The notes beneath the pieces were generated by a model, which saw only the letters and a list, made by a program, of their open reading frames with translations, searched no databases and had not been told where the DNA came from. This document shows, in pieces, positions 1-7,985 of a stretch of 64,000 bases of DNA. This DNA comes from Hyphomicrobiaceae bacterium (GTDB lineage: Bacteria > Pseudomonadota > Alphaproteobacteria > Rhizobiales > Hyphomicrobiaceae). How positions within the stretch are numbered: position 1 is the stretch's first letter; each line of letters begins with the position of its first letter. The translations under genes and the position numbers were made by a program. The DNA lies in NCBI GenBank assembly GCA_016793635.1, contig JAEUMD010000009.1, positions 62,001 to 126,000 on the forward strand, read 5' to 3'.

Positions 1-312
1 CGGCCGCTGGCCATTCACCTCCTGCGCGCGCTGAGGACGGCTATCCCCGACCTCGTCGTCGCGGCCGGCCCGGGCCATCTTGCCCTCGCCCGCAACCGGG
101 TGTTCGCCCTACTCGCCGTCAGTGGCAAGGATCTGCGCCTCGCCATCGCCCTCCCCGGCCGCCCGCTGGAAGCGCCGCTCGATCCAGTAAAGCTGCCGGT
201 CACGCTCACGCGCGCCGCCGAGGGCATGACGCATATGATCGTCCTCACCGATGCGCGTCAGGTAGACGGACGGCTAGTCGCGCTCGTCAAATCGGCGGCG
301 GGCGTCTCGTAA
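1..312 (+). CDS. C-terminal part of a DUF5655-like protein (5' truncated by window edge)
   Basis: The reading frame is open from base 1 and ends in TAA at 310-312, so the gene starts outside the window. About 103 residues are visible. They include a hydrophobic stretch with GPGHLALARNRVFALL, a strand-rich ALPGRPLEAPLDP segment and an ending with THMIVLTDARQVDGRLVALVKSA. This layout resembles the DUF5655 C-terminal domain, whose function is unknown. The assignment rests on motif memory, not a search. The following gene is on the same strand. Confidence 0.5.
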   Translation, partial: RPLAIHLLRALRTAIPDLVVAAGPGHLALARNRVFALLAVSGKDLRLAIALPGRPLEAPLDPVKLPVTLTRAAEGMTHMIVLTDARQVDGRLVALVKSAAGVS

Positions 313-533
313 CCCTGCGGCCCGCCTACCCTTTCGACGGCGGCGCACCACACGACTGATATTCAGCGTCCGCCGCCACCACGCTATAAGACCTCTTGGC
401 CGCGCGCCCGCCGACACCATGTATTTGCCGCGATCCTGCTGAATATGCGGCTGAGGATCGCCTCCGCCTTTCCTCCCCCGAGAGGCTGCGGATGCCGCAA
501 CGGGCGTCGGGCGACGAGCAAAGGAGCTGGCAC

Positions 534-1826
534 ATGTCCGGCACATCGAGGAAGCTCTTCACGGCCGCCGCCGCCTCGGCTCTGCTCGCCAGCGCCATGA
601 GCGCCGTCGTTCCCTTCGATGCCGCGGCGCAGACGGCCCGGCGCGACGGCATCGGCGATTTCCTGACGCGCGCCGCGGAGACGAGCCCGGCGCCGGCCGA
701 GGCCAAGGACCCGCGCGAGGGCGATCAGGCGTTCGAGCAGGCGCGCCAGCTCATGGCCGCCGTCGATGCGATCCTGCGCGAGACCGCCGACAACCGCTCG
801 CAGGCGACCAAGTTGCCGAAAAGCGAGGACTTCATCGTCCCGCCGATCTGGACGGAAACGCGCGAGGACCGCGAGGCCAAGATCCGCCGGCTGCTCGACT
901 CTGCCCTCGGCATCGTCACCGACGTTCCCGTCGTCGAGGTTCAGAAGAAGGTGGAGGGGCTGCGCTCCAACATCCGCGCCACCGAGGAAGCGATCGTCCG
1001 CTTCAAGGAGAAGCAGCTCACCGCGCCGAAGGACGGCATGCTGCCGGGTGTGCTGACGGATACCGTCGCGAGCCTCGACCAGTCGATCAAGGACGCGGAG
1101 GCGCGCATCGCCGCCAACCGCGACGAGATCGCGAAGGCGAAGTCCGAGATCAACGAGGCGTTGACGCGGTCCGGCGTGCAGCTCGGCAACGATCAGGTCG
1201 ACTTATTGCTCGACAGCGTGCTCTCGGGCGATCTCGTCCGCCTCGTCGCGGTGTTCAACGCGGCCAAGGTCATCGACACCCAGCTCGGGAAGCTGATGGC
1301 GGCCTCGGGCGACAACATGAATGCCGCTCGCAAGTATTTCGCCATGCATGCGGCGCTGTTCGCCATGCTGGTGCACGCGCAGGACGCGACAATCGCCAAG
1401 ATCGACACGGGCTACATGCCGAAGCTCGACGCGATCCTGAAGGACGTCGCCGCCGCGCGCGCCAAGACGAAGGACCTGCTGCGCCAGGAGAACCGCCCCG
1501 ACCAGAAAAAGGCGCTGGAGGCGAACCTGGAGAGCCAGCGCCTCGCCGAGGATGCGGCCAAGGGCTATCGCCGCTACCTCAACCAGCAGCGCGAACAGAT
1601 CGCGCGGGCGCGCAGCCGTGCGGTGCACGACCTCAAGATCGCCGACAACACATTCGAGACGGTGGAAGCGAGCTTCCAGCTCCGCAACCTCATGCGCGAC
1701 AGCGCGGCATCGTTCGAGGCGATCCAGAAACTCGAGGCGCCGACGTTCGAGCAGATCTTCAAGAACGAGGAACTGCGCCGCGAATTCGAGAACCTGACCC
1801 GCAAGCTCGACACCCCGACGAGTTGA
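534..1826 (+). CDS. Exported coiled-coil protein, unknown function
   Basis: This 430-residue protein begins with a Sec-type signal peptide (positively charged MSGTSRKLF, an Ala-rich core, cleavage likely after AAAQT near residue 34). I chose the ATG at 534 because AAGGAG lies about 9 bases upstream. An in-frame ATG at 396 would add 46 residues without a signal. The mature part is rich in Lys, Glu, Arg and Ala with long heptad-like runs (about 130-200 and 310-400), predicting extended coiled coils in the periplasm. There are no catalytic motifs and I do not recognise the family. Confidence 0.7.
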   Translation: MSGTSRKLFTAAAASALLASAMSAVVPFDAAAQTARRDGIGDFLTRAAETSPAPAEAKDPREGDQAFEQARQLMAAVDAILRETADNRSQATKLPKSEDFIVPPIWTETREDREAKIRRLLDSALGIVTDVPVVEVQKKVEGLRSNIRATEEAIVRFKEKQLTAPKDGMLPGVLTDTVASLDQSIKDAEARIAANRDEIAKAKSEINEALTRSGVQLGNDQVDLLLDSVLSGDLVRLVAVFNAAKVIDTQLGKLMAASGDNMNAARKYFAMHAALFAMLVHAQDATIAKIDTGYMPKLDAILKDVAAARAKTKDLLRQENRPDQKKALEANLESQRLAEDAAKGYRRYLNQQREQIARARSRAVHDLKIADNTFETVEASFQLRNLMRDSAASFEAIQKLEAPTFEQIFKNEELRREFENLTRKLDTPTS

Positions 1827-1964
1827 TCCAATTCCGCTCGCCTTGGATTTGGCGCCTCTGAGCACGCTGGAACTTGCTCTGGCGCCAACGCCCCTCCGCT
1901 TCCCTATTCGAGCCGCAATCGCCTATATCTCGCATGGAATGCCATCCGTGCGAGCCGAGCCCAC

Positions 1965-2705
1965 ATGACCGCCGATACACCGAGCTGCGACCTTGCCTCC
2001 GGCGCAAACCACCCAGAAGTGCAACGAGCGCCCGCGCTCCCGCCCATCGCCTGGGCGATCAGCGACGGACTGACCGCCTACGAGGATGCGCTGCGCTTCA
2101 TGGAGACGCGCGCCGAGGCCATCGCGCGTGGCGAGGCCGGCGAACTCATCTGGCTCGTCGAACACCCCCCGCTCTACACCGCTGGCACCAGCGCCCGGCC
2201 GCAAGACCTGCTCGAGCCGGATCGCTTTCCCGTGCACCCGGCGGGCCGCGGCGGGCAGTACACCTACCATGGTCCGGGCCAGCGCGTGGTCTACGTCATG
2301 ATCAACGTGAAACGCCGCTTCGGCGATGTGCGCGCGTTCGTATGCGCGCTGGAGCGCATCGTCATCGCCACGCTAGAGCGCTTCAACGTCCGCGGCGAGA
2401 CGCGCCCGGGCCGCGTCGGGGTATGGGTGCGCCGCCCGGAAAAGGGTGATGGCGCGGAGGACAAGATCGCGGCCATAGGCATCCGTCTGCGCCGGTGGGT
2501 GAGCTTCCACGGCCTCGCCATCAATGTCGATCCGGACCTCGCCCACTTCGGCGGCATCGTACCGTGCGGCATCTCCGAGCACGGCGTCACGAGCTTCGAG
2601 GACCTCGGCCGTATCGTCTCGATGGCTGAAGTGGATATGGCGCTCAAAGCCGCATTCGAAGCGGAGCTTGGCCCCGTCGAGCGCTCACCCGCCACTCCGC
2701 GCTGA
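1965..2705 (+). CDS. lipB: Octanoyltransferase LipB
   Basis: LipB transfers the octanoyl group from acyl carrier protein to a lysine of lipoyl domains, the first step of endogenous lipoate synthesis. The 246-residue protein has the family's normal length and motifs: [12 protein letters not shown] near residue 90, K-I-A-A-I-G-I-R near 170 with the catalytic lysine, and VPCGI near 205 with the catalytic cysteine. The ATG at 1965 leaves a slightly long N-terminal extension of about 25 residues. It is a core housekeeping gene, and its stop lies 65 bp from the island attachment site. Confidence 0.95.
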   Translation: MTADTPSCDLASGANHPEVQRAPALPPIAWAISDGLTAYEDALRFMETRAEAIARGEAGELIWLVEHPPLYTAGTSARPQDLLEPDRFPVHPAGRGGQYTYHGPGQRVVYVMINVKRRFGDVRAFVCALERIVIATLERFNVRGETRPGRVGVWVRRPEKGDGAEDKIAAIGIRLRRWVSFHGLAINVDPDLAHFGGIVPCGISEHGVTSFEDLGRIVSMAEVDMALKAAFEAELGPVERSPATPR

Positions 2706-2770
2706 CGGCGGTGCGCAAGCGGCATGCTGCCGGCCCTGAGACCTTCGCCTCGTCGAGATGAGAAACGAGA

Positions 2771-2819
2771 TTTGGTCGGAGCGGGGAGATTCGAACTCCC
2801 GACCCCTTGCTCCCGAAGC
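2771..2819. repeat. Left attachment repeat (attL): 3' half of tRNA-Pro
   Basis: This 49-bp copy matches 32308-32356 in the same orientation with only two mismatches (2785 and 2799). On the minus strand it reads as tRNA-Pro from the anticodon loop to the CCA end, without the 5' half. The two differences fall at paired positions 50 and 64 of the T stem and keep pairing. By the usual logic of tRNA-integrating elements this is the displaced original 3' end, and the island supplied the other copy. Confidence 0.9.
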
Positions 2820-2944
2820 CTATTCTTTTGGACATGGTCGGACCGTATGGAACGACATGAGACAACCTAAATGACTGGTATTTATTCATTTATTCTATTT
2901 CGACTGTCCGATCCAGTCTTGTGAGGTGCGGCTGTATCCGATCT

Positions 2945-2969
2945 GTTCTGTCACATGGCCTGTCACATG
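2945..2969 (+). promoter_or_regulatory. Left arm-type repeat (tandem TGTCACATG)
   Basis: The 25-bp sequence contains two direct copies of TGTCACATG spaced 11 bp apart. It recurs identically and in the same orientation at 32192-32216. Both copies lie inside the island, 126 bp and 92 bp from the core repeats. This is the position expected for integrase arm-binding or excisionase sites. Function is inferred. Confidence 0.6.
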
Positions 2970-2995
2970 GGATGCTATTCGACTAGGATGCGCTC

Positions 2996-4495
2996 GTGTC
3001 CCACGGTCTCATGGTGCTCAGCATGACTTCTTCATTCCAGACCTCCGGCAGCAATGATGCCCCCCGCGCCGCAGAAGAGCCGGCCGAGCCAGCGGCACTA
3101 CCGTCGAATAAGGCGAAGGCGACCAGGGCTAAGCTCACCGATGCGCTCGTGAGGAATGCCCGGCCAAGTCCGGCGCTGCGGATCATCCACGACACGTCAT
3201 GCACGGGTTTCGCGCTCCGCATTTACCCGAATGGGCGCCGGACATGGGGCTTCACCTACCGCGTGGGAGAGAAGCGCGGGAACGTAGTGCTTGGCCCCTA
3301 CGCCGAGGTCGCCGGTCATGAGTCAGTAGAACACGACGGCAGGCGCCCGCTGACGCTGTCCGAGGCTCGCGCGCTGGCACGGAGCTATCGGACGAAGGTG
3401 GAAGCCGGCATAGACCCGTTCGCCATCGTGGCTGCCCCGCTCAAGTTCAAAGACCTCGCGCTGTTGTGGCTGGAGGAATACGCCAAGCCGAAGCGCAAGA
3501 CATGGGAGCAGGATCAGCGAACGCTCGAGGTCGATGTCTTGAAGAATGCCGAGGGGCATGACACGGCACTCGCCATGACGGAGGTCGAGAAGGTCCGGCG
3601 CGGACACGTCATGGAAGTCGTCGGGGCGGTCGCCAGTCGCGGCTCTCCCCGGCAGGCCGACAAGGTCGGCATGCTGATCTCGGGAATCTTCAACTGGGCG
3701 ATCGAGCACGGAAAGATCGAGCGCGACAATCCAGCCGCCAAGCTGCCGAAGTACCACGGCAACGAGGGGCGCGACCGTTACCTCTGCGACGAGGAGATCG
3801 CTCAGCTCTGGCACGCATTGCCGGCAGTTTTCCCCGACGAGCCTCGGCAGATCATGGTGAAACTTCTGCTTCTGACCGGCTGCCGCAAGATGGAGATCGT
3901 CGGAGCGCGCAAAGCCGAGCTGGCCGGGCTCGACGGCGAGAGGCCCACGTTCAACCTGCCGGGAGACAAGACTGTCAAGGGCAAGCTCGTGCGCGGGCGG
4001 ACCAAGAATGGTGCTCCCCATGCGGTCGAGCTGTCGCCGATGGCGGTTTCTCTGTTTAAGCGGGCCGCCGAGTTGTCGGACTCTGCGGTGTATGTGTTCC
4101 CGAGCGATCGAACCGATGAGCCCTTCGATGAGCGAAACATCAACAAGGCCCTGCGCTGGGCTCTGGAGGGCCGCAAGCGGTCGTTCGAGGTGGTGGACGG
4201 CAAGCGATTGACCAAGATGGTTCCCGCCGAGCCGCTGTTGAAAATGCCGCCGTTCGTAGTCCACGACCTGAGACGGACATGCGCGACCGGCATGGCGAGG
4301 CTAAGGATCGACGAGCGGCTCATCAGCCGGTGTCTCAACCACGTGACACCCATTAAGGCGAGTATCACGAGCAAGGCCTACGTCCGCGAAACCTTTGCGG
4401 AAGACCAAGCCACGGCATTCAAGGTTTGGGCTGAGCACGTCGGCAAAGTTGTCGGCGTCACGGAAAGTGTCGTTGAGCCCCGCCACGGTGCGTGA
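2996..4495 (+). CDS. int: Tyrosine site-specific integrase (DUF4102/P4-type)
   Basis: This 499-residue recombinase likely integrates and excises the island at tRNA-Pro. Residues 45-150 form the P4-type arm-binding domain (the GFALRIYPNGRRTWGF region and LSEARALARSYR). The catalytic domain follows with R297 (TGCRKME), H423-x-x-R426 (HDLRRT), H449 (CLNH) and nucleophile Y462 (AYVRE), all intact. The GTG at 2996 has no clear ribosome site; ATG at 3011 or 3023 are alternatives that remove only disordered residues. It reads away from attL. It is the only integrase in the window with all active-site residues. Confidence 0.93.
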   Translation: MSHGLMVLSMTSSFQTSGSNDAPRAAEEPAEPAALPSNKAKATRAKLTDALVRNARPSPALRIIHDTSCTGFALRIYPNGRRTWGFTYRVGEKRGNVVLGPYAEVAGHESVEHDGRRPLTLSEARALARSYRTKVEAGIDPFAIVAAPLKFKDLALLWLEEYAKPKRKTWEQDQRTLEVDVLKNAEGHDTALAMTEVEKVRRGHVMEVVGAVASRGSPRQADKVGMLISGIFNWAIEHGKIERDNPAAKLPKYHGNEGRDRYLCDEEIAQLWHALPAVFPDEPRQIMVKLLLLTGCRKMEIVGARKAELAGLDGERPTFNLPGDKTVKGKLVRGRTKNGAPHAVELSPMAVSLFKRAAELSDSAVYVFPSDRTDEPFDERNINKALRWALEGRKRSFEVVDGKRLTKMVPAEPLLKMPPFVVHDLRRTCATGMARLRIDERLISRCLNHVTPIKASITSKAYVRETFAEDQATAFKVWAEHVGKVVGVTESVVEPRHGA

Positions 4496-4570
4496 AGCAG
4501 GGCAACCGTCGGCCCGCGAGGTGTCGACGGAGTGAAGGACGGTATGCAGGTCCGCTTACCCCCAACCAAT

Positions 4571-4611
4571 TGCCGGATTGCTGCAGCGCAACAGATCTCC
4601 GCCTTGGGCCA
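4571..4611. repeat. 41-bp repeat, left copy (inverted relative to 21000-21040)
   Basis: Its reverse complement matches 21000-21040 at 38 of 41 positions. The pair encloses the LysR/cupin genes and the whole caspase/AAA+ cluster. Sequence similarity ends abruptly on both sides. No coding function is seen. Confidence 0.7.
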
Positions 4612-4661
4612 TGTGCGGACATCCAAGCCTTAACGCATAAGACTGAGGCGGTGCTTGCATT

Positions 4662-5564
4662 TTACAGAAGCCCTCTTTCAGCTTCGAGCTGGCGCTTGGC
4701 CTCCGAATGCACCCACTCGCGGAATGCAATTAGCGCCGGCTCTTCCTGGCGCGGCGGTCGGTATTCTAGCCGCCAGTGTTCGCCCTTCATGGCGACGATT
4801 GGAAAAGGGGCCACGAGGCGTCCCGCTGTCAAGGCATCGCTGACGTAGGCAACTTGTGCTACTGCAACGCCTGCCCCATCGAACGCCGCCTGCATAGCCA
4901 TGGCATTGCTCTCGAAGAATGCCTCTGCGGCTGCTCGAACGGGTATGTGCCCTGCGCGAGCGAACCAATGCGGCCAATCATTCGGCATGTTGGACACGCG
5001 AATTAAAACGGCGTGTTTTAAATCGTCGACTGTCGCGAGAGACGCAGCGATCTCCGGGGTACAGACTGGGAGTACCGCACTCGGAAACAATATTTCAGAG
5101 GTGTAGCCGTGCCAAGTTTCGTCAGCTCGGCGGATCGTACAGGTCCAGTCGTCGCGTACCTGCCGTGTTGCGCCACCGGTGGCAAGCCGCACTTCGATAC
5201 CTGGATGGTCGCGGTAGAATCCGGTTAGGCGGGGAATAAGCCAATTCACGGCGAGTGCTTGCCCGACACCGACCGTGAGAACGGGTCCCGCTCGCATCGC
5301 AGCCACGCTCTCGGTGAGCCGCTCGATGGCGTCGAACGAGTTGGTGATTCCGGTGAGAAGCGCTTTGCCTTGAGCTGTCAGCTCCAGCGAGCTGGCTCGT
5401 CGAAGAAAAAGCGGAAAGCCAAGCCGATCCTCCAGCAGTCGAACCAGCCTGCTGACTGCAGTCTGCGTTACATTCAACTCTTTCGCGGCTGCCGTGAAGC
5501 TTCCATGCCGCCCTGCCGCCTCGAACGCGCGCAGACCATTCAACGAAGGCAGTCGTCGCCGCAT
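4662..5564 (-). CDS. LysR-family transcriptional regulator (GcvA-like)
   Basis: The 300-residue protein has the N-terminal winged helix-turn-helix typical of the family (residues 5-64, with FEAAGRHGSFTAAAKELNVTQTAVSRLVRLLE), a linker helix, and a periplasmic-binding-protein-like effector domain from about 90 to 295. The opening MRRRLPSLNGLRAFEAAGRHGS is the pattern of GcvA-type regulators. It is transcribed divergently from the cupin gene at 5697 across a 132-bp gap holding a dyad (5599-5616), so the cupin gene is the probable target. The effector is unknown. Confidence 0.9.
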   Translation of the reverse strand: MRRRLPSLNGLRAFEAAGRHGSFTAAAKELNVTQTAVSRLVRLLEDRLGFPLFLRRASSLELTAQGKALLTGITNSFDAIERLTESVAAMRAGPVLTVGVGQALAVNWLIPRLTGFYRDHPGIEVRLATGGATRQVRDDWTCTIRRADETWHGYTSEILFPSAVLPVCTPEIAASLATVDDLKHAVLIRVSNMPNDWPHWFARAGHIPVRAAAEAFFESNAMAMQAAFDGAGVAVAQVAYVSDALTAGRLVAPFPIVAMKGEHWRLEYRPPRQEEPALIAFREWVHSEAKRQLEAERGLL

Positions 5565-5598
5565 TCCACTAGCCCAATAAAAAGTTGGCCTGAGCCTT

Positions 5599-5616
5599 CA
5601 GCAATAGCATTTGCTG
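5599..5616. promoter_or_regulatory. Possible LysR operator between divergent genes
   Basis: CAGCAA-N6-TTGCTG is a perfect 6-bp inverted repeat in the gap between the LysR gene (start 5564) and the cupin gene (start 5697). Dyads of this size near the regulator's own start are usual LysR sites. No experiment or alignment supports it here. Confidence 0.35.
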
Positions 5617-5696
5617 GCCTCAAGGGTCGCAATTAATTGGTCTGTCACCAAGCACGGCGCAGCGCTGATCGCATGGATTGAGTTCGGAGAAGCACA

Positions 5697-6128
5697 ATGA
5701 CCAGATACCCTCATATTCGCACGATCGCCGCAGTCCTATTGGGAGGCCTGACCATGCTTCAAGCTCATACCGCGACCAGCCAAGAGCGGCGCGGCGTCAT
5801 CCCACACGCGCCGCTACTCAAGATGCTTGTACCCAACACGAAGAACCAAGAAGTGGCGGTCTACGAAGCCGAATATGTGCCGGGGGGCATCAATCCTCGC
5901 CACTTGCATCCTGCAGCTATCACCTTCCATGTCCTGTCGGGAACGGGGGTTTGGCAGGAGGAAGGCAAGGAGCCGGTCACACTCAAAGCCGGGGATAGCC
6001 TCTTTGTGCCGGCTGGAACGATCCACTCGCATTGGAATCCCAGTACGACTGAGAACCTGCGGTTCCTTGAATTCATCGTGGCAGAGAAAGACAAGGGCCG
6101 ATCAATCCATCTACCCGCGAAGCAATAG
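5697..6128 (+). CDS. Exported cupin-domain protein
   Basis: The 143-residue protein has a signal peptide (residues 1-28, ending near TATSQ) and a single cupin barrel. The first cupin motif is visible as GGINPRHLHP (H69, H71), but the usual glutamate at about 75-76 is Ile/Thr. The second motif is GDSLFVPAGTIHSHWNP with its histidines. It may bind a metal and act as a small periplasmic enzyme or binding protein. The divergent LysR gene suggests substrate-induced expression. The substrate cannot be told. Confidence 0.82.
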   Translation: MTRYPHIRTIAAVLLGGLTMLQAHTATSQERRGVIPHAPLLKMLVPNTKNQEVAVYEAEYVPGGINPRHLHPAAITFHVLSGTGVWQEEGKEPVTLKAGDSLFVPAGTIHSHWNPSTTENLRFLEFIVAEKDKGRSIHLPAKQ

Positions 6129-6434
6129 GGAACAGGCTGCTGGGGCGTGAATGCCAAATAACGGGCCGACTCTAAGGCCGAGACAGTTGGCCCGGCGATC
6201 CCCGGGGGCTTGGTCGACGTCGGCTTCGGGTCAACCTCGACCGGCATGATGGCATGCCGATCGCGGACGGTCTACCGCCGGAAGCTGAAGCGCGGACGGC
6301 ATATCGGGGCAGAGGTCGGGGCCGCGCTCAGGGACCACCACAGGTAACCCTGTCGTGAGATCGTCGATTACGAAAGCCACCTCGCTCTGTCCGCGGCGGC
6401 ATGCTGGTCGGTCTCTTCAACCAGGAGATCGACT
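6129..6434. other. Intergenic stretch with no supported gene
   Basis: These 306 bases between the cupin gene and the integrase relic hold no frame with a plausible start and coding character. I see no clear repeat or terminator. Confidence 0.5.
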
Positions 6435-7073
6435 ATGAACGACAACGAGTAGAACACCACAGGAAAGCCCGCCCGCCTGCCACCTTGGAACAAGGGCAAG
6501 TTGATCGGGGCCAAGCCGCCGCTGCGTCCGAGCCACGTGTGGTCGATCCGAACCAAGATGCAGATGGCCGGCCGCACCCGTGACCTCGCCATGTTCAACC
6601 TGGCGATCGACAGCAAGCTGCGAGGCTGCGACGTGGTCGCGGTCAGGGTCGATGACGTGGCACCGCACGGGTACGCCGTCGATCGCGCCACAGTGCGGCA
6701 GAAGAAGACGGGGCGGCCAGTTCGGTTCGAGTTGACCGAACAGACCCGGCAGGCGATCAACGCCTACATCGCGGAAGTCGGCAAGAAGCCGGGCGACTGC
6801 CTGTTCACTGGCCGACGCGGTCCTGGCAATTGCCTGACCACAAGACAGTACGCGCGGCTGGTCTCCGAATGGCTGATGAGCATCGGCCTTGACCCACTGA
6901 AGTTCGCGACGCATTCATTGTGACGAACAAAGGCGACGCTGATCTATCGACGGACGGGGAACCTACGTGCAGTCCAACTATTGTTGGGGCACGGAAAAAT
7001 TGAGAGCACCGCGCGCTACCTCGGCATTGAGGTCGACGACGCGCTCGAGATCGCCGAGAAGATCGACATCTGA
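6435..7073 (+). pseudogene. Tyrosine recombinase/integrase relic, two in-frame stops
   Basis: Read in one frame from ATG 6435 to TGA 7071-7073, this is a complete 212-codon tyrosine recombinase of the short WNKGK/RTRDLAMFNLAIDSKLRGCDVV type common in Proteobacteria. Two codons are stops: TAG at 6450-6452, and TGA at 6921-6923. The TGA replaces the first arginine of the HSLRRT motif, the catalytic arginine, by a single C-to-T change (CGA to TGA). The frame continues intact beyond it with RTKATLIYRRTGNLRAVQ, GHGKIESTARYLGIE and so on, including the tyrosine. The inactivation is therefore recent. No frameshift is present. Confidence 0.88.
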
Positions 7074-7448
7074 TCACGGCGCCTCGTGATCGGATCAGAG
7101 CAGGACCGCGTGGCCCTGCTCACCGCGCATCCCCCAGCACTAGAAGTCGGCCGCCTTGCGACATGCATGGCGCGGGCTCGGCGCCGCCCGAATTTCTGCT
7201 TCCCGGTCAAGGGCTGTCGTGGCAGCATGTGGTTGTCGAGGCCAGCCCTTGACCCATGGCGATCTTGAGCAATTGCAGCACGAGGGGCGCGGTATTGATT
7301 GTGCTGCGCTGTGCGCAGCCATCAAGCAAGACACATGAGCTGTCTGCATGTCGGTATCTCCGACGGTCGCGGTAGCTCGATAAGCGGACGTTGCTCTGGC
7401 ATGAGCGAAGGGGGCACACAGTTACCTGCCCCCTCCCCAATTCGGCCA
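7074..7448. other. Intergenic stretch, no supported gene
   Basis: These 375 bases follow the integrase relic and precede the 3' end of a minus-strand gene. I see a perfect 7-bp hairpin (GCTGCGC-TGT-GCGCAGC, 7303-7319) but no T-run, and no credible coding frame. Confidence 0.5.
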
Positions 7449-7805
7449 TCAAGTCGAAAGGTTCGTCACGCGGCACAGGTTCACGTTGTTCCATACTACC
7501 GATTTGCCGTCATCGAATGAGACTTTGACGTCGAAGTAGCACTGCGAGCCGCGCCAGCCGGACATTCCGATCTCCCTCGTTCCGTTCGGTCCGATCGGCG
7601 AGCTGAGATCGATCTTCACCCAAGGCGCGCGGGGCGTGGCGAGCGATATCCAGGCGCCCTGGATCACGGCGGCCGTCGTGTTGACGAAGCGGAAGTCGCG
7701 GATATCGCGCCGTTGGCCGTCCTGGGCCGAAGCGACAGAGGCGAGAGCGCCTGTGACGATCGCAGCAAGGGCGAGCGCAGCGGTCCTAGTGAAGGGCTTG
7801 TTCAT
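7449..7805 (-). CDS. Small exported protein, last gene of the caspase/AAA+ cluster
   Basis: The start at 7805 gives 118 residues beginning with a classic Sec signal (MNKPFTRTAALALAAIVTG, cleavage after ASA near residue 26) behind a GGGAG ribosome site. The mature protein of about 90 residues is strand-rich. It has a FRFVNTTAAVIQGAW segment, a CYFDVKVSFDDGKSVVW segment and a final NLC motif. It resembles a broad group of small secreted proteins with the pattern C-x-D-x-K-V...DG...W..x-NLC and unknown function. Two cysteines could form a disulfide. A CATTG array (7896-7920) lies 91 bp upstream of the start. Confidence 0.75.
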   Translation of the reverse strand: MNKPFTRTAALALAAIVTGALASVASAQDGQRRDIRDFRFVNTTAAVIQGAWISLATPRAPWVKIDLSSPIGPNGTREIGMSGWRGSQCYFDVKVSFDDGKSVVWNNVNLCRVTNLST

Positions 7806-7895
7806 TTGAGGCTCCCTTGAGATTCGATGGCTTATCGGGGTGGACCCGTGTCCGTTTCCGATGACATCAATCTGCCCCGCGTCTCCTTCGCGCGA

Positions 7896-7920
7896 CATTG
7901 TCGGGGATTGCTCGCCATTG
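7896..7920. promoter_or_regulatory. CATTG 10-bp phased repeat, copy A
   Basis: CATTG, GATTG and CATTG occur at 7896, 7906 and 7916, exactly 10 bp apart, with spacers TCGGG and CTCGC. The site lies in the gap before the 118-residue exported protein gene. Related arrays are at 12419, 15570, 19028 and, weakly, 11154. It is the most complete copy and a probable operator or promoter element. Confidence 0.6.
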
Positions 7921-7985
7921 CTGGCGGCTGCCTCGGGCCGAATGATACCTCCAGAACTATTCGGCCATCGCGCGAAAGTCCGCTC

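Noticed and set aside
396-533. Upstream extension of the exported coiled-coil gene to ATG 396
   Set aside because: It would bury the signal peptide after 46 residues and lacks a ribosome site, while ATG 534 has AAGGAG.
6921-6923. TGA in the integrase relic read as selenocysteine or readthrough
   Set aside because: It replaces a conserved arginine, no SECIS-like hairpin is seen, and a second stop (TAG) exists upstream.
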